Positions 1 to 6,723 of a DNA stretch of 64,000 bases are shown one piece after another. The translations under genes were made by a program, and so were the position numbers. The stretch is taken from assembly GCA_945889625.1 (NCBI GenBank), contig CAMDCE010000002.1:1-64000 (forward strand). The letters run 5' to 3'. Below the pieces are notes generated by a model. The model saw only the letters and a program-made list of their open reading frames with translations. It made no database searches and had not been told where the DNA came from. The stretch is from Asaia bogorensis. Its GTDB lineage: Bacteria > Pseudomonadota > Alphaproteobacteria > Reyranellales > Reyranellaceae. Each line of letters begins with the position of its first letter. The first letter of the stretch is position 1.

Positions 1-111
1 ATCGCTCGTTACTTCGGCTTCTATAACGGCCGACGCCCGCATTCGAGCCTTGACCGGCAGACACCGGATCGAGCCTACTTCGGCCAACTGCCGCAGACGA
101 TCGCGGCATGA
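1..111 (+). mobile_element. IS3-family transposase OrfB, 3' end only
   Basis: The window opens inside a reading frame that ends at the TGA at 109-111. Its last 36 residues carry the YFxFYNxRRPHSSL signature that closes the DDE integrase core of IS3/IS150-type OrfB transposases, followed by the usual TPDxAYF tail. The 5' part lies outside the window, so I cannot tell whether the element is intact. No clear TG...CA terminal inverted repeat or target duplication can be assigned after the stop. A strong hairpin begins nine bases downstream. The family call is firm; the completeness of the IS is unknown. Confidence 0.85.
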
Positions 112-119
112 ACTTCGCC

Positions 120-179
120 GCGCTTTTGGGGTGCACTGCGGTCGGGCTACGCCCGACCTCCGTCGCACCCCAAAAGCGC
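120..179. repeat. 60-bp compound hairpin next to IS remnant
   Basis: Perfect 15-bp arms (GCGCTTTTGGGGTGC at 120-134 and its complement at 165-179) enclose a second 7-bp stem (GTCGGGC 141-147 / GCCCGAC 151-157) with a TAC loop. It sits just after the transposase stop and overlaps the 3' end of the nuclease gene on the other strand. It could be a bidirectional terminator or a structured end of the inserted element. Neither role can be proved from one copy. Confidence 0.7.
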
Positions 180-632
180 ATCAAACCGACGACTGAACCC
201 CCGCAGGAATCCACTTATCCAAAGGCGAAGGCTGTTCAGACAAACGGAGCCACCTCTGTGTTTGAAGGCCCAGGCAGAGCCCGCCCGCACCATTGCCGCA
301 CCTAGATCCTCGCCGTCTGCCCTGCACAGCGCCACGATGCGCCCGTAGCGATCGGTCGTCTTGGGTTCGCAGGTGACTGGCCGATTGTCGATGATGTTCT
401 TCAGCGTTTGGGTAGCGACTAGGCCGGCTGGGTAGTTGCCCTCGCAGAATTGTTTCGTCTCGGGCGCATCGATGCCCCAGAGGCGATAGATGATGCCGTC
501 GACCTTGATGGTGTCGCCGTCGGTCGAGGATGCCGGTTTAAGTGAAGCTAGCGACGTGCTATTAATTAACATGTTAACTAAAGAAAAGTTGGCCATGACA
601 ACCGCGAGCCCGATCCCCGCCGCAGAACGCAT
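147..632 (-). CDS. staphylococcal-nuclease-like (SNase) protein, C-terminus altered
   Basis: Predicted secreted Ca-dependent nuclease of the thermonuclease family. Residues 2-30 look like a signal peptide. DGDT (38-41), the RLWGIDAPET segment (R50, D55, E58) and the YGR motif (R98) match the Arg35, Asp40, Glu43 and Arg87 positions of S. aureus nuclease, so the active site appears complete. After AWAF (~123) the family's final helix is missing and the frame runs on through unrelated sequence into the hairpin at 120-179. This fits truncation by the neighbouring insertion. The start is uncertain: ATGs lie at 632, 596 and 572, and the first gives the signal peptide but overlaps the divergent gene starting at 595. 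It may be a pseudogene. Confidence 0.7.
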   Translation of the reverse strand: MRSAAGIGLAVVMANFSLVNMLINSTSLASLKPASSTDGDTIKVDGIIYRLWGIDAPETKQFCEGNYPAGLVATQTLKNIIDNRPVTCEPKTTDRYGRIVALCRADGEDLGAAMVRAGSAWAFKHRGGSVCLNSLRLWISGFLRGFSRRFDALLGCDGGRA

Positions 633-813
633 GCGTCGTCACCGCGAGCGCCGCCGCGAGGGCATGCGCTGCCTGTTTGTGGAGTTACGCGAAACGGAGA
701 TCGATGCGCTCGTCCGACACGGACTGCTCAAGACCGAAACGCGTCAGGATCAGAACGCGATCGCCGACGCGCTCTACGATTACCTTGAGCGCACTTTGGA
801 CCCCGTCGCGTGA
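595..813 (+). CDS. small basic protein, possibly ribbon-helix-helix-like
   Basis: A 72-residue protein of unknown function. The N-terminus is strongly basic (RMRRHRERRREG, residues 11-22) and is followed by a short strand and two predicted helices (VELRETEIDALVRHGLL), a layout like small RHH DNA-binding proteins. I chose ATG 595 because the conserved-looking AAERMRRHR block starts just after it; a longer frame from 490 is possible. The stop overlaps the GTG of the next gene by four bases, so the two are probably translationally coupled. Its start codon shares a CATG with a possible start of the divergent nuclease gene. Both downstream genes lie in the accessory strip beside tRNA-Thr. Confidence 0.55.
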   Translation: MTTASPIPAAERMRRHRERRREGMRCLFVELRETEIDALVRHGLLKTETRQDQNAIADALYDYLERTLDPVA

Positions 814-1367
814 CGCTGACGGTCGAAAATCTCGCTAACGACGCGATTGATGTGAGCGAGCTCCATCGTGCCGGCCTTCTGGCGGGCGGCTGGATCACCC
901 CTCAACCGACGTTGCGATGGCCCAGCATTGTGACAATGCGTCTGGCCCGGTATCGGGTCCTGATCGAGCTGCGTAACCAATCGATGCCGCAGGGTATTCG
1001 CGTGTCCTGGACGCCATGTCACTACGGCGGCGTCCGGCCCTGGCTGCATTGCCCCTATTGCCAGCGACGAGTGGCAAGGCTGTTCAAGGGTTTTGGTGGC
1101 TATTGCTGCCGGATCTGCTGTGGCAACCCGATTTATGAAAGCCAGCGCCGGAGCGAGAAGGCGCGTGCCTACCTGCAGGCCTACAGGCTCAGGCAGCGGC
1201 TCGGTGGTTCGCGTCCGGTGCTCGACGCCATCCCGCCGCGCCCGCTCGGCATGAAGCGAAAGACCTATGCGCGGCTTTGCGCGCGGGTCGAGTGGCTCGA
1301 GAAGCCGCTGGTCGGCAGTCGGATCCTGCGTTACGCGCCACGGTGGATCGCACCGCTCGTCGGTTAA
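810..1367 (+). CDS. hypothetical protein with CPYC zinc-finger-like motif
   Basis: A 185-residue protein with a GTG start inside the stop of the preceding gene (GTGA overlap). Residues ~76-108 contain CPYC followed by a CCRICC cluster, a treble-clef or zinc-ribbon-like arrangement. The C-terminal third is rich in Arg and Lys (RRSEKARAYLQAYRLRQRLGG). This suggests a nucleic-acid-binding accessory protein working with the small basic protein. I do not recognise a named family and assign no function. Its place between an IS remnant and a tRNA 3' end suggests mobile-element cargo. Confidence 0.6.
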   Translation: MTLTVENLANDAIDVSELHRAGLLAGGWITPQPTLRWPSIVTMRLARYRVLIELRNQSMPQGIRVSWTPCHYGGVRPWLHCPYCQRRVARLFKGFGGYCCRICCGNPIYESQRRSEKARAYLQAYRLRQRLGGSRPVLDAIPPRPLGMKRKTYARLCARVEWLEKPLVGSRILRYAPRWIAPLVG

Positions 1368-1587
1368 TGATTTAGGTAGCTGGAGCATCGGGGCTCTTGC
1401 TCGTCGGCGCCTGAGCCGCGGTCTCGACACTTGCACCGGCTGCCAGTCGAGTATGGGCACGCGAGGCAGACTGGAATCCCCTTGCGAAGAATCCCCGGCG
1501 GCACGCGAGATCGCGCCACTTGTGTCCCCCCTGTGTCCCTAGACCTTTCCGAGAATAAGGCGGATATCTCTAAAACGTTGATTTAAA
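1368..1587. other. 220-bp stretch without a recognisable gene
   Basis: Lies between the CPYC protein and the 3' end of tRNA-Thr. It contains the short repeat TGTGTCCC (around 1518-1540) and an AT-richer tail before the tRNA, but no coding frame that I trust. As the first sequence outside the tRNA 3' end, it is where an integration junction would be expected. No copy of the tRNA 3' end is visible in it. Confidence 0.5.
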
Positions 1588-1663
1588 TGGTGCCCCGAGA
1601 CGGAATCGAACCGCCGACCCCATCATTACGAATGACGTGCTCTACCAGCTGAGCTATCGGGGC
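1588..1663 (-). tRNA. tRNA-Thr (anticodon CGT)
   Basis: Read on the minus strand, the cloverleaf is complete: acceptor GCCCCGA/TCGGGGC, D-stem GCTC/GAGC, anticodon stem CGTCA/TGATG around loop TTCGTAA, T-stem GGCGG/CCGTC with loop TTCGATT. The 3' CCA is encoded (TGG at 1588-1590). Anticodon CGT reads ACG, threonine. The 3' end faces the accessory region at 1-1587, the usual orientation for island integration into a tRNA gene. Confidence 0.97.
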
Positions 1664-1729
1664 ACGGCGGCGGGTTTAGGGGAAAGGCCGCGGCGGCGCA
1701 AGGCGGCGTTTCGGCTATAGAACGTCGCC

Positions 1730-3163
1730 ATGTCGACCGCTCTTGCGCTATTTCCTCTCCTGCTGGTCGTGGGCCTCCTGGCCTCCGGCCGCGCCAGCGC
1801 GCTCACCGCGGGCCTGGCCGGTCTCGCCGCCACCATCGCCGTCTCGGGTGCGCCCTGGCCGCTGCTCGCGCGGGAGATTCCGGCCGGTCTCTGGCTCTCC
1901 TGGCAGGTCATCGCCATCATCGCCGCCGGCATGTTCTTCTATCGCTGCACCCTGACCAGGGGTGCCGCGACAGCAGGCGAGGCCCATGACGCCACGCCGC
2001 GCCGGCTGTGGTCGACCTGCTTCCTGCTGGCGCCCTTCGCCGAATCGGTCACCGGCTTTGGCGTCGGCTACATCATCGCGCTGGCGGCGCTGCGCCGCCT
2101 CGGCCTGGGCGGCCTGCCGGCCCTGATCCTCGGCCTCTACAGCCAGTCGCTGGTGCCCTGGGGTGCGCTCGCCACCGGCACCACCGTCGGCGCGACGCTG
2201 GCCGGCCTCACGCCCAACGAACTGGGCTTGAGCTCCGCGCTGCTGCAGGTGCCGATCCACGCCGGCTACCTGGCCCTTTACTGGCGTTTCGCCCGCGATG
2301 CCGGCGTGGCCGTCCCGACGGCGCAGAAGCTCGACGATGCGGCATGGACAGCGCTGCTGCTGGCCCTGATCTGGTTGACCAACAAAATCGCCGACGTCGA
2401 GATCGCGGGTGCGGCGCCGACGGCGTTCCTGCTGGCCGTGCGCTTCTGGCGAGACGAGCGGCCCGACATCGCGCGCCTGCTGGCGGCGCTGCGTGCCAAC
2501 GCGCCCTACGTGGCACTCACGATCGCCCTCTGCGCCACGCGCCTGGTGCCGCCGTTGCGCGATCTGCTGAAGCCCCTATGGGCGTTCAAGCCCTACGACA
2601 ACCAGCCGGCCTTCGCACCGCTCTATGCGCCCGGTTTCTGGCTGGTCTCGATCGGCGTGGTCGTGGTGCTGAGCCAGCGCGCCTCGCCCTCGCGCGCGAC
2701 ACTGGCCCGGGTGCTGGCCGAAACAGGCCGCAGCGCCTGGCGGTCATGCGCCGTGACGCTGGCCTTCGTCGTCATGGCCGAGCTCTATGTCGGCTCGGGC
2801 ATGGCGCAGCAGATCGCCGAGGCGTTGCGCGCCGCCTCGGGCCGCGCCTCGGCCGCCGGCGTGCCGCTGTTCGCCGCGGTCGGCGGCTTTCTGACCGGCG
2901 GCGGGTCGGCGGCCAACGCCATGCTGATGCCGATGGTGATCGCCTTGGCGGGCACCATCGAGGTCGACCCGGTGTGGATCGCCGCGATCCAGAACAGCGT
3001 CTGCACCAACCTCACCATGCTGTCGCCGATCCGCGTCTCGATGGGCGCCGCGCTGCTGTCGCTCGCGATCTCCGATGCCGCACTCTACCGCCGCGCCTGG
3101 CCGCTCGCGGTGCCGTCGGTGGCCGTGGGCCTCGTCGTGGTCGTGGCGCTGCTGGTCAGCTAG
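1730..3163 (+). CDS. L-lactate permease-family transporter
   Basis: An inner-membrane carrier of the LctP/LldP family (proton-coupled uptake of lactate, glycolate or similar 2-hydroxy acids). The 477 residues form about a dozen hydrophobic helices. The diagnostic motifs are APFAESVTGFGVG (101-113), the following GLYSQSLVPWGALATGT segment and GGSAAN...MLMPM (~391-402) before the last helices. It is shorter than E. coli LldP (about 550 residues), mainly in loops. No lactate dehydrogenase lies nearby, so the substrate is open. It is monocistronic: a tRNA lies upstream and a palindromic element directly follows the stop. Confidence 0.85.
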   Translation: MSTALALFPLLLVVGLLASGRASALTAGLAGLAATIAVSGAPWPLLAREIPAGLWLSWQVIAIIAAGMFFYRCTLTRGAATAGEAHDATPRRLWSTCFLLAPFAESVTGFGVGYIIALAALRRLGLGGLPALILGLYSQSLVPWGALATGTTVGATLAGLTPNELGLSSALLQVPIHAGYLALYWRFARDAGVAVPTAQKLDDAAWTALLLALIWLTNKIADVEIAGAAPTAFLLAVRFWRDERPDIARLLAALRANAPYVALTIALCATRLVPPLRDLLKPLWAFKPYDNQPAFAPLYAPGFWLVSIGVVVVLSQRASPSRATLARVLAETGRSAWRSCAVTLAFVVMAELYVGSGMAQQIAEALRAASGRASAAGVPLFAAVGGFLTGGGSAANAMLMPMVIALAGTIEVDPVWIAAIQNSVCTNLTMLSPIRVSMGAALLSLAISDAALYRRAWPLAVPSVAVGLVVVVALLVS

Positions 3164-3164
3164 A

Positions 3165-3319
3165 GCGTGATGACTTTCAGTTGACTCACGCGTCGGCCCA
3201 GCGCGGGCGCCGCTCAGGCGCGATGGCCAACCATCGCGCCATAGCTGCGAGTCCGCGCAATGGCTCGAAGAGCCATTGGCGCGCTGCTGGGCCGACGCGA
3301 AATGCCAAAGTCATCACGC
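3165..3319. repeat. 155-bp MITE-like inverted-repeat element
   Basis: Terminal arms GCGTGATGACTTT (3165-3177) and its perfect complement (3307-3319) enclose further paired blocks: GCGTCGGCCCAGCGCG against its near complement, GCGCGATGG..CCATCGCGC, and AATGGCTC..GAGCCATT. The right arm provides the last codons and stop of the convergent gene at 3314. It could be a small non-autonomous element or a large bidirectional terminator. No transposase gene is attached. Confidence 0.7.
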
Positions 3320-3778
3320 ATTAGCCAGCCGCGTTGCCTGGCTGACGGCGAGCTGCCAGCCTTCCAGAGCGGTGACGTAGACCGTGACCCAGCGGAAATC
3401 GTAGGTCTTCTGTTCCTTGACGTTCAGGATCGGACTCTTGCCGGTCAGGATCACCGTCGGCCCGGTATGGACGCGGAACAGAAGCTCGCTCGCGGGCGCA
3501 TTCTCGATCAACGGCTCGCCGGCCATCGCCGCGACCAGGCGCGCATCCTTGTTGTCGACCTTCCCCGAGCCGTGGGTGTGGGTGAAGCTGTCGGAGTAGC
3601 AGGCGCGCAGCGTCGGAAAGTCCTTGGCCGTCACCGCCTTGGCGAGCTTTTCGCGGAAGGCCTTGACCTCCTCGATCATGCGCTCGGCCTCGGCGCCCTG
3701 CGGGGCCGAGTTGGGATGGGCCAATGCCGAAGCGGCGGTGAAGAGCAGCGGCGCTGCCAGGATGACGCGTCTTTGCAT
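3314..3778 (-). CDS. exported NTF2-like (DUF4440-type) protein
   Basis: A 154-residue protein with a cleavable signal peptide (hydrophobic residues 5-20 ending ALA). The mature part has the alpha-beta pattern of the SnoaL/NTF2-like fold: a helix with AKAVTAKDFPTLRACYSDSFTHTHG, then beta strands ending in YDFRWVTVYVTALEGWQLAVSQATRL, typical of DUF4440 proteins. Members bind or turn over small ligands; no specific reaction can be named. The stop codon lies in the right arm of the palindromic element at 3165-3319, so the last two or three residues may have been added by its insertion. It is transcribed convergently with the permease gene. Confidence 0.7.
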   Translation of the reverse strand: MQRRVILAAPLLFTAASALAHPNSAPQGAEAERMIEEVKAFREKLAKAVTAKDFPTLRACYSDSFTHTHGSGKVDNKDARLVAAMAGEPLIENAPASELLFRVHTGPTVILTGKSPILNVKEQKTYDFRWVTVYVTALEGWQLAVSQATRLANA

Positions 3779-3889
3779 GGCCGAAATCTATCGCAAGCCG
3801 GCCTGCTGGCAACCATTGCCATGGGGCGCTGTCATTGGGCCGATTTGGCACTATGATCCGCCGCATCCAATTTCGAACGGGAGAAGACG

Positions 3890-4759
3890 ATGGCCAAGGT
3901 GGCGTTTCTGGGTCTGGGCGTGATGGGCTTTCCGATGGCGGGGCATCTGGCCGCCAAGGGCCATGAGGTAACGGTCTACAACCGCACCTTCGCCAAGGCC
4001 GAGGCCTGGACCAAGAAGCACAAGGGCAAGGCGGCCAAGACACCGAAGGAAGCGGCCGCCGGCCAGGAGATCGTGTTCAGCTGCGTCGGCGACGACGGCC
4101 ATCTGCGCGCGGTGATGCTGGGCGACAACGGCGCCCTTGCCGGCATGGCCAAGGGCGCGATCCTGTTCGACAACACCACGGCTTCGGCCGACATCGCCCG
4201 CGAGCTGCATGCGGCGACAAAGAAGATCGGCGTCGACTTCATCGATGCGCCGGTGTCGGGCGGCCAGGCGGGCGCCGAGAACGGCCAGCTCACGGTCATG
4301 TGCGGCGGCGAGCAAGGCCCGTTCGACAGGGCCAAGCCGGTGGCCGACGCCTACGCCAAGGCCGTCACGCTGATCGGCCCGCCAGGCTCGGGCCAGATCA
4401 CCAAGATGATGAACCAGATGGCCATCGCCGGCCTCGTCCAGGGCTTGGCGGAAGCGCTCAACCTCGGCCAGCGCGCCGGCCTCGACATGGACAAGGTGAT
4501 GAGCGCCATCTCCAAGGGCGCGGCGCAAAGCTGGCAGATGGACAATCGCTGGCAGAACATGATCGCCGGCAAGTTCGACTACGGTTTCGCCGTCGACTGG
4601 ATGCGCAAGGACCTCGGCATCGCCATGGCCGAGGGCAAGCGCTGGAAGGCGCAGATGCCGGTCGTGGCGCTGGTCGATCAGTTCTACCAGCGCGTCCAGG
4701 AGCGCGGCGGCGGCCGCTGGGACACCTCGAGCCTGATCCAGCCGCTGCAGAAGCCCTGA
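3890..4759 (+). CDS. NAD(P)-dependent 3-hydroxyisobutyrate dehydrogenase-family oxidoreductase
   Basis: A 289-residue beta-hydroxyacid dehydrogenase. The N-terminal Rossmann fold has GLGVMG (8-13) followed by PMA and, one strand later, YNRT, where Asn-Arg suggests NADP preference. The substrate-binding DAPVSGGQAGAENG block is at ~121-134 and the catalytic lysine is in ITKMMNQ (~171). The C-terminal helical domain is complete. Relatives act on 3-hydroxyisobutyrate, tartronate semialdehyde, glyoxylate or succinic semialdehyde; the sequence does not decide between them. A dispersed repeat separates it from the GST gene downstream, so co-transcription is only possible. Confidence 0.85.
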   Translation: MAKVAFLGLGVMGFPMAGHLAAKGHEVTVYNRTFAKAEAWTKKHKGKAAKTPKEAAAGQEIVFSCVGDDGHLRAVMLGDNGALAGMAKGAILFDNTTASADIARELHAATKKIGVDFIDAPVSGGQAGAENGQLTVMCGGEQGPFDRAKPVADAYAKAVTLIGPPGSGQITKMMNQMAIAGLVQGLAEALNLGQRAGLDMDKVMSAISKGAAQSWQMDNRWQNMIAGKFDYGFAVDWMRKDLGIAMAEGKRWKAQMPVVALVDQFYQRVQERGGGRWDTSSLIQPLQKP

Positions 4760-4767
4760 TGCAATCA

Positions 4768-4878
4768 TGTCGTCCTGAGCCGAAGGCGAAGGACCTCACG
4801 ACTGCCACACAGTACCCTGTTGAAGTGCTAGATCCCTCGCTTAAGCGCGGGGGTTACCCCGCGCGACTCAGGATGACA
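4768..4878. repeat. TGTCRTCC dispersed element, copy 1
   Basis: Begins TGTCGTCCTGAG and ends CTCAGGATGACA, so its ends are near-perfect inverted repeats. The interior has GAAGGACCTCA and CCTCGCTTAAGCGCGGGGGTTACCCCGCGCG, the latter a hairpin. Related copies lie at 15425-15523, 26797-26919 and, in minimal form, 58253-58290. It fills the gap between the dehydrogenase and the GST gene. Confidence 0.8.
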
Positions 4879-4891
4879 AGGGAGGGCCATA

Positions 4892-5524
4892 GTGACCTAC
4901 AAGCTTTGGGGCCGCGCCGGCTGGGGCTCGGCGATCGTCGAGGCCCAGCTCGCCTGGTACGGGATGCCCTTCACCTTCGAGGCCGTGGGCGATCTCTTCA
5001 AGGAGCCCGACGCCAAGACCCGGCTCGAGAAGGCCAACCCGCTCGCCCAGGTGCCGACGCTGGTGATGCCCGACGGCAGCGTGATGAGCGAGAGCGCGGC
5101 GATCACGCTGCTGCTGGCCGACATCACAGGCAAGGACTCGCTGGTGCCCGGCCCCAGGTCGCCGGAGCGCGCGAAGTTCCTGCGCTGGCTGGTGTTCATC
5201 GTGGCCAACATCTATCCCACCTTCACCTACGCCGACGATCCGGCACGCTTCGTGTCGGTGAACGCCGCGCGCGATCCCTTCCGCGCCGCCACCGACGCCT
5301 ATGCCCAGAAGCTGTGGCACCAGATCGAGGCCAACGCCGGGGCGCCGTGGTTCCTCGGCGAACGTTTCTCGGCGCTCGACATCTACGCCAACGTCATGAC
5401 GCGCTGGCGACCCAAGCGCGGCTGGTTCGAGGCCGAGACGCCGCGCCTGTTTGCCATCGCCCGCCGCGCCGATCAGGTGCCCGAGCTCGTCCCGGTATGG
5501 GCGCGCAACTACCCCCCAACATGA
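4892..5524 (+). CDS. glutathione S-transferase family protein
   Basis: A 210-residue cytosolic GST. The N-terminal thioredoxin-like domain (1-80) holds the cis-proline QVPTLV and the glutathione-contacting ESAAI motif. The C-terminal all-helical domain follows, with FLGERFSALDIYANV (the N-capping box region). The GTG start at 4892 is chosen because AAGGGAGG lies about seven bases upstream and the fold begins immediately (YKLWGRAGWGSA). The first-domain loop has Ser rather than an obvious Cys, so conventional transferase or peroxidase chemistry is more likely than the disulfide-reducing omega type. The substrate is unknown. Confidence 0.85.
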   Translation: MTYKLWGRAGWGSAIVEAQLAWYGMPFTFEAVGDLFKEPDAKTRLEKANPLAQVPTLVMPDGSVMSESAAITLLLADITGKDSLVPGPRSPERAKFLRWLVFIVANIYPTFTYADDPARFVSVNAARDPFRAATDAYAQKLWHQIEANAGAPWFLGERFSALDIYANVMTRWRPKRGWFEAETPRLFAIARRADQVPELVPVWARNYPPT

Positions 5525-5534
5525 GCCGGGCAAT

Positions 5535-6224
5535 ATGAGCGAGCCGCGTCCGCCTTGCGTCGGCATCCTGGGCGGCCTGGGAGTCGAGGCGACGATCCAT
5601 TACTACGGCGCCATCACCAGAGCCTGCAGGGAACAGGGCCGGGTGCCGCGTCTGCTGATCAACCATGCCGACATGGACCGCGGGCTGGCTTTCGTACGCG
5701 CCGGCGAGATCGACAAGCTGGCGCAGTATCTCGCCGGGCTGATCGACGAGCTGGCGGTGGCCGGCGCCGACTCAGGCGTCATTCCCGCCATCACTCCGCA
5801 CATCTGCATTGCCGAGCTCGCCCGCAAGGTCCACGTGCCGATGATCAACGTCATGGATTGCATCGCAGCCGAGCTGCGCACCCGCGGGCTGAAGACGGTG
5901 GCGGCCTTCGGCACGCGCTTCACCGTCGAAAGCGGCCTGTTCGGCCAGTTGGCAGATGTCACCTTCGTGAAGCCCAGGCCCGCCGAGATCGACGAGATCC
6001 ACGCGAGCTACTTCACGATCGTCGACAGCGGCCGCCTCGACGAGGCACGGATCGCCGGGCTGCGCGCCATCGCTCGCCGGCTCTGCGAGCACGAGGGCGC
6101 CGAGGCCATCCTGCTGGCCGGCACCGAGCTCGCTCTGGTGTTCGACGAGGCCAACGCCGGCTTCCCCGCCGTCGACTGCACGCGCCTGCATATCGAGGCG
6201 ATCGTTCGCCGCCTGATGGCCTGA
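5535..6224 (+). CDS. aspartate/glutamate racemase-fold protein lacking both catalytic cysteines
   Basis: A 229-residue protein of the Asp/Glu/hydantoin racemase superfamily. It opens with VGILGGLGVEAT and keeps the overall two-domain pattern. ATG 5535 is chosen because that glycine-rich strand starts directly after it. In active two-base racemases the thiols lie in PCNT and LGCTE. Here the same places read VIPAITPH (~82-90) and LLAGTEL (~193-199), so Ala and Gly replace the two cysteines. A cysteine in HIC nearby is not at the usual position. It is probably not a classical racemase and may be a binding protein or an enzyme with other chemistry. The gene starts ten bases after the GST stop, so the two may be co-transcribed. 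Confidence 0.75.
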   Translation: MSEPRPPCVGILGGLGVEATIHYYGAITRACREQGRVPRLLINHADMDRGLAFVRAGEIDKLAQYLAGLIDELAVAGADSGVIPAITPHICIAELARKVHVPMINVMDCIAAELRTRGLKTVAAFGTRFTVESGLFGQLADVTFVKPRPAEIDEIHASYFTIVDSGRLDEARIAGLRAIARRLCEHEGAEAILLAGTELALVFDEANAGFPAVDCTRLHIEAIVRRLMA

Positions 6225-6230
6225 CTCATT

Positions 6231-6288
6231 CGGACCGCGCGCATCCTGCGCGCTCTCGATCATGAGCGGGCTGGAAGCCCGCGGTCCG
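6231..6288. terminator. bidirectional hairpin between convergent genes
   Basis: CGGACCGCG (6231-6239) pairs with CGCGGTCCG (6280-6288). Inside are GCGCGCATCCTGCGCGC and GCGGGCTGGAAGCCCGC, each a small hairpin. It fills the whole gap between the convergent racemase-like and ACT-domain genes, with no T-run on either side. It is best read as a REP-like element serving both transcripts as a processing or termination structure. Confidence 0.6.
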
Positions 6289-6293
6289 GAAGA

Positions 6294-6548
6294 TTAGAAC
6301 GTCTGCCTTACGCCGACGATCTCGCTGAGACATCGGCCGACATGCTCGGCGGTGTCGGGGGCCAGTCCCTCGACCTCGATTTCGACCGACAAGGCGCCGT
6401 CATCGGCCTGGGCGAAGACGCGGGCCGGCACGAGGCCGCGCTTGGCCAGCAGTTCGAGCGCGCGCGGCAGCACACCCGGCTCGGCGTCGGCTTCGAAACA
6501 ATATCGGACGGTGGAATGGCTACGCTTGAGAGCGAGTACGGCGGACAT
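6294..6548 (-). CDS. ACT-domain small protein
   Basis: An 84-residue single ACT domain (beta-alpha-beta-beta-alpha-beta): a HSTVRYCFEADAEPGVLPRALELLAKRGL ligand-loop region, a central VFAQ strand and the closing LSVEIEVEGL strand. Such stand-alone domains resemble IlvM/IlvN regulatory subunits or amino-acid-sensing partners; no acetolactate synthase gene is near. ATG 6548 is used because the longer upstream frame is not ACT-like and would run through the structured region at 6549-6664. The partner enzyme is unknown. Confidence 0.65.
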   Translation of the reverse strand: MSAVLALKRSHSTVRYCFEADAEPGVLPRALELLAKRGLVPARVFAQADDGALSVEIEVEGLAPDTAEHVGRCLSEIVGVRQTF

Positions 6549-6561
6549 CGGACGATTCCCT

Positions 6562-6664
6562 GGATGACGTGAGAGCGAACGCAGCGACGCGGCGGTTTGC
6601 GATGCAAACCGGGGTGCTAATTCGCCTTCCAAGGAGGTCCCTATCGACCATGCTGCCAGTATAG
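6562..6664 (+). promoter_or_regulatory. possible structured leader with mini-ORF upstream of the MBL hydrolase gene
   Basis: Contains a perfect 8-bp hairpin (CGGTTTGC 6593-6600 / GCAAACCG 6604-6611) followed by GGTGCTAATTC (6613-6623). A full Shine-Dalgarno AAGGAGGT (6631-6638) then precedes a four-codon frame, ATG to TAG at 6650-6664. GGTGCTAATTC recalls a conserved stretch of S-box (SAM-I) riboswitches, but the rest of that consensus is not evident. The strand is uncertain, since the same DNA is the 5' region of the divergent ACT gene. Confidence 0.3.
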
Positions 6665-6723
6665 CGCGCGAGCCCGGAGGCGGGCTACCCTCCTGGCAAC
6701 GGCTCACCGGGAAGGAAACAAAA

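Noticed and set aside
1..179. A complete insertion sequence
   Set aside because: Only the 3' end of a transposase is visible; no terminal inverted repeat or target duplication can be assigned.
2008..3324. Second plus frame inside the lactate permease gene
   Set aside because: Arg/Ala/Gly-rich alternative frame with no hydrophobic helices, while the other frame is a complete permease.
6562..6640. Calling the leader a SAM-I riboswitch
   Set aside because: Only GGTGCTAATTC matches; the P1 stem and the conserved first half of the S-box consensus are not found.
6549..6707. N-terminal extension of the ACT protein
   Set aside because: The extra frame is Ser/Pro/Arg-rich, crosses the structured leader and is not ACT-like; ATG 6548 gives the normal domain.
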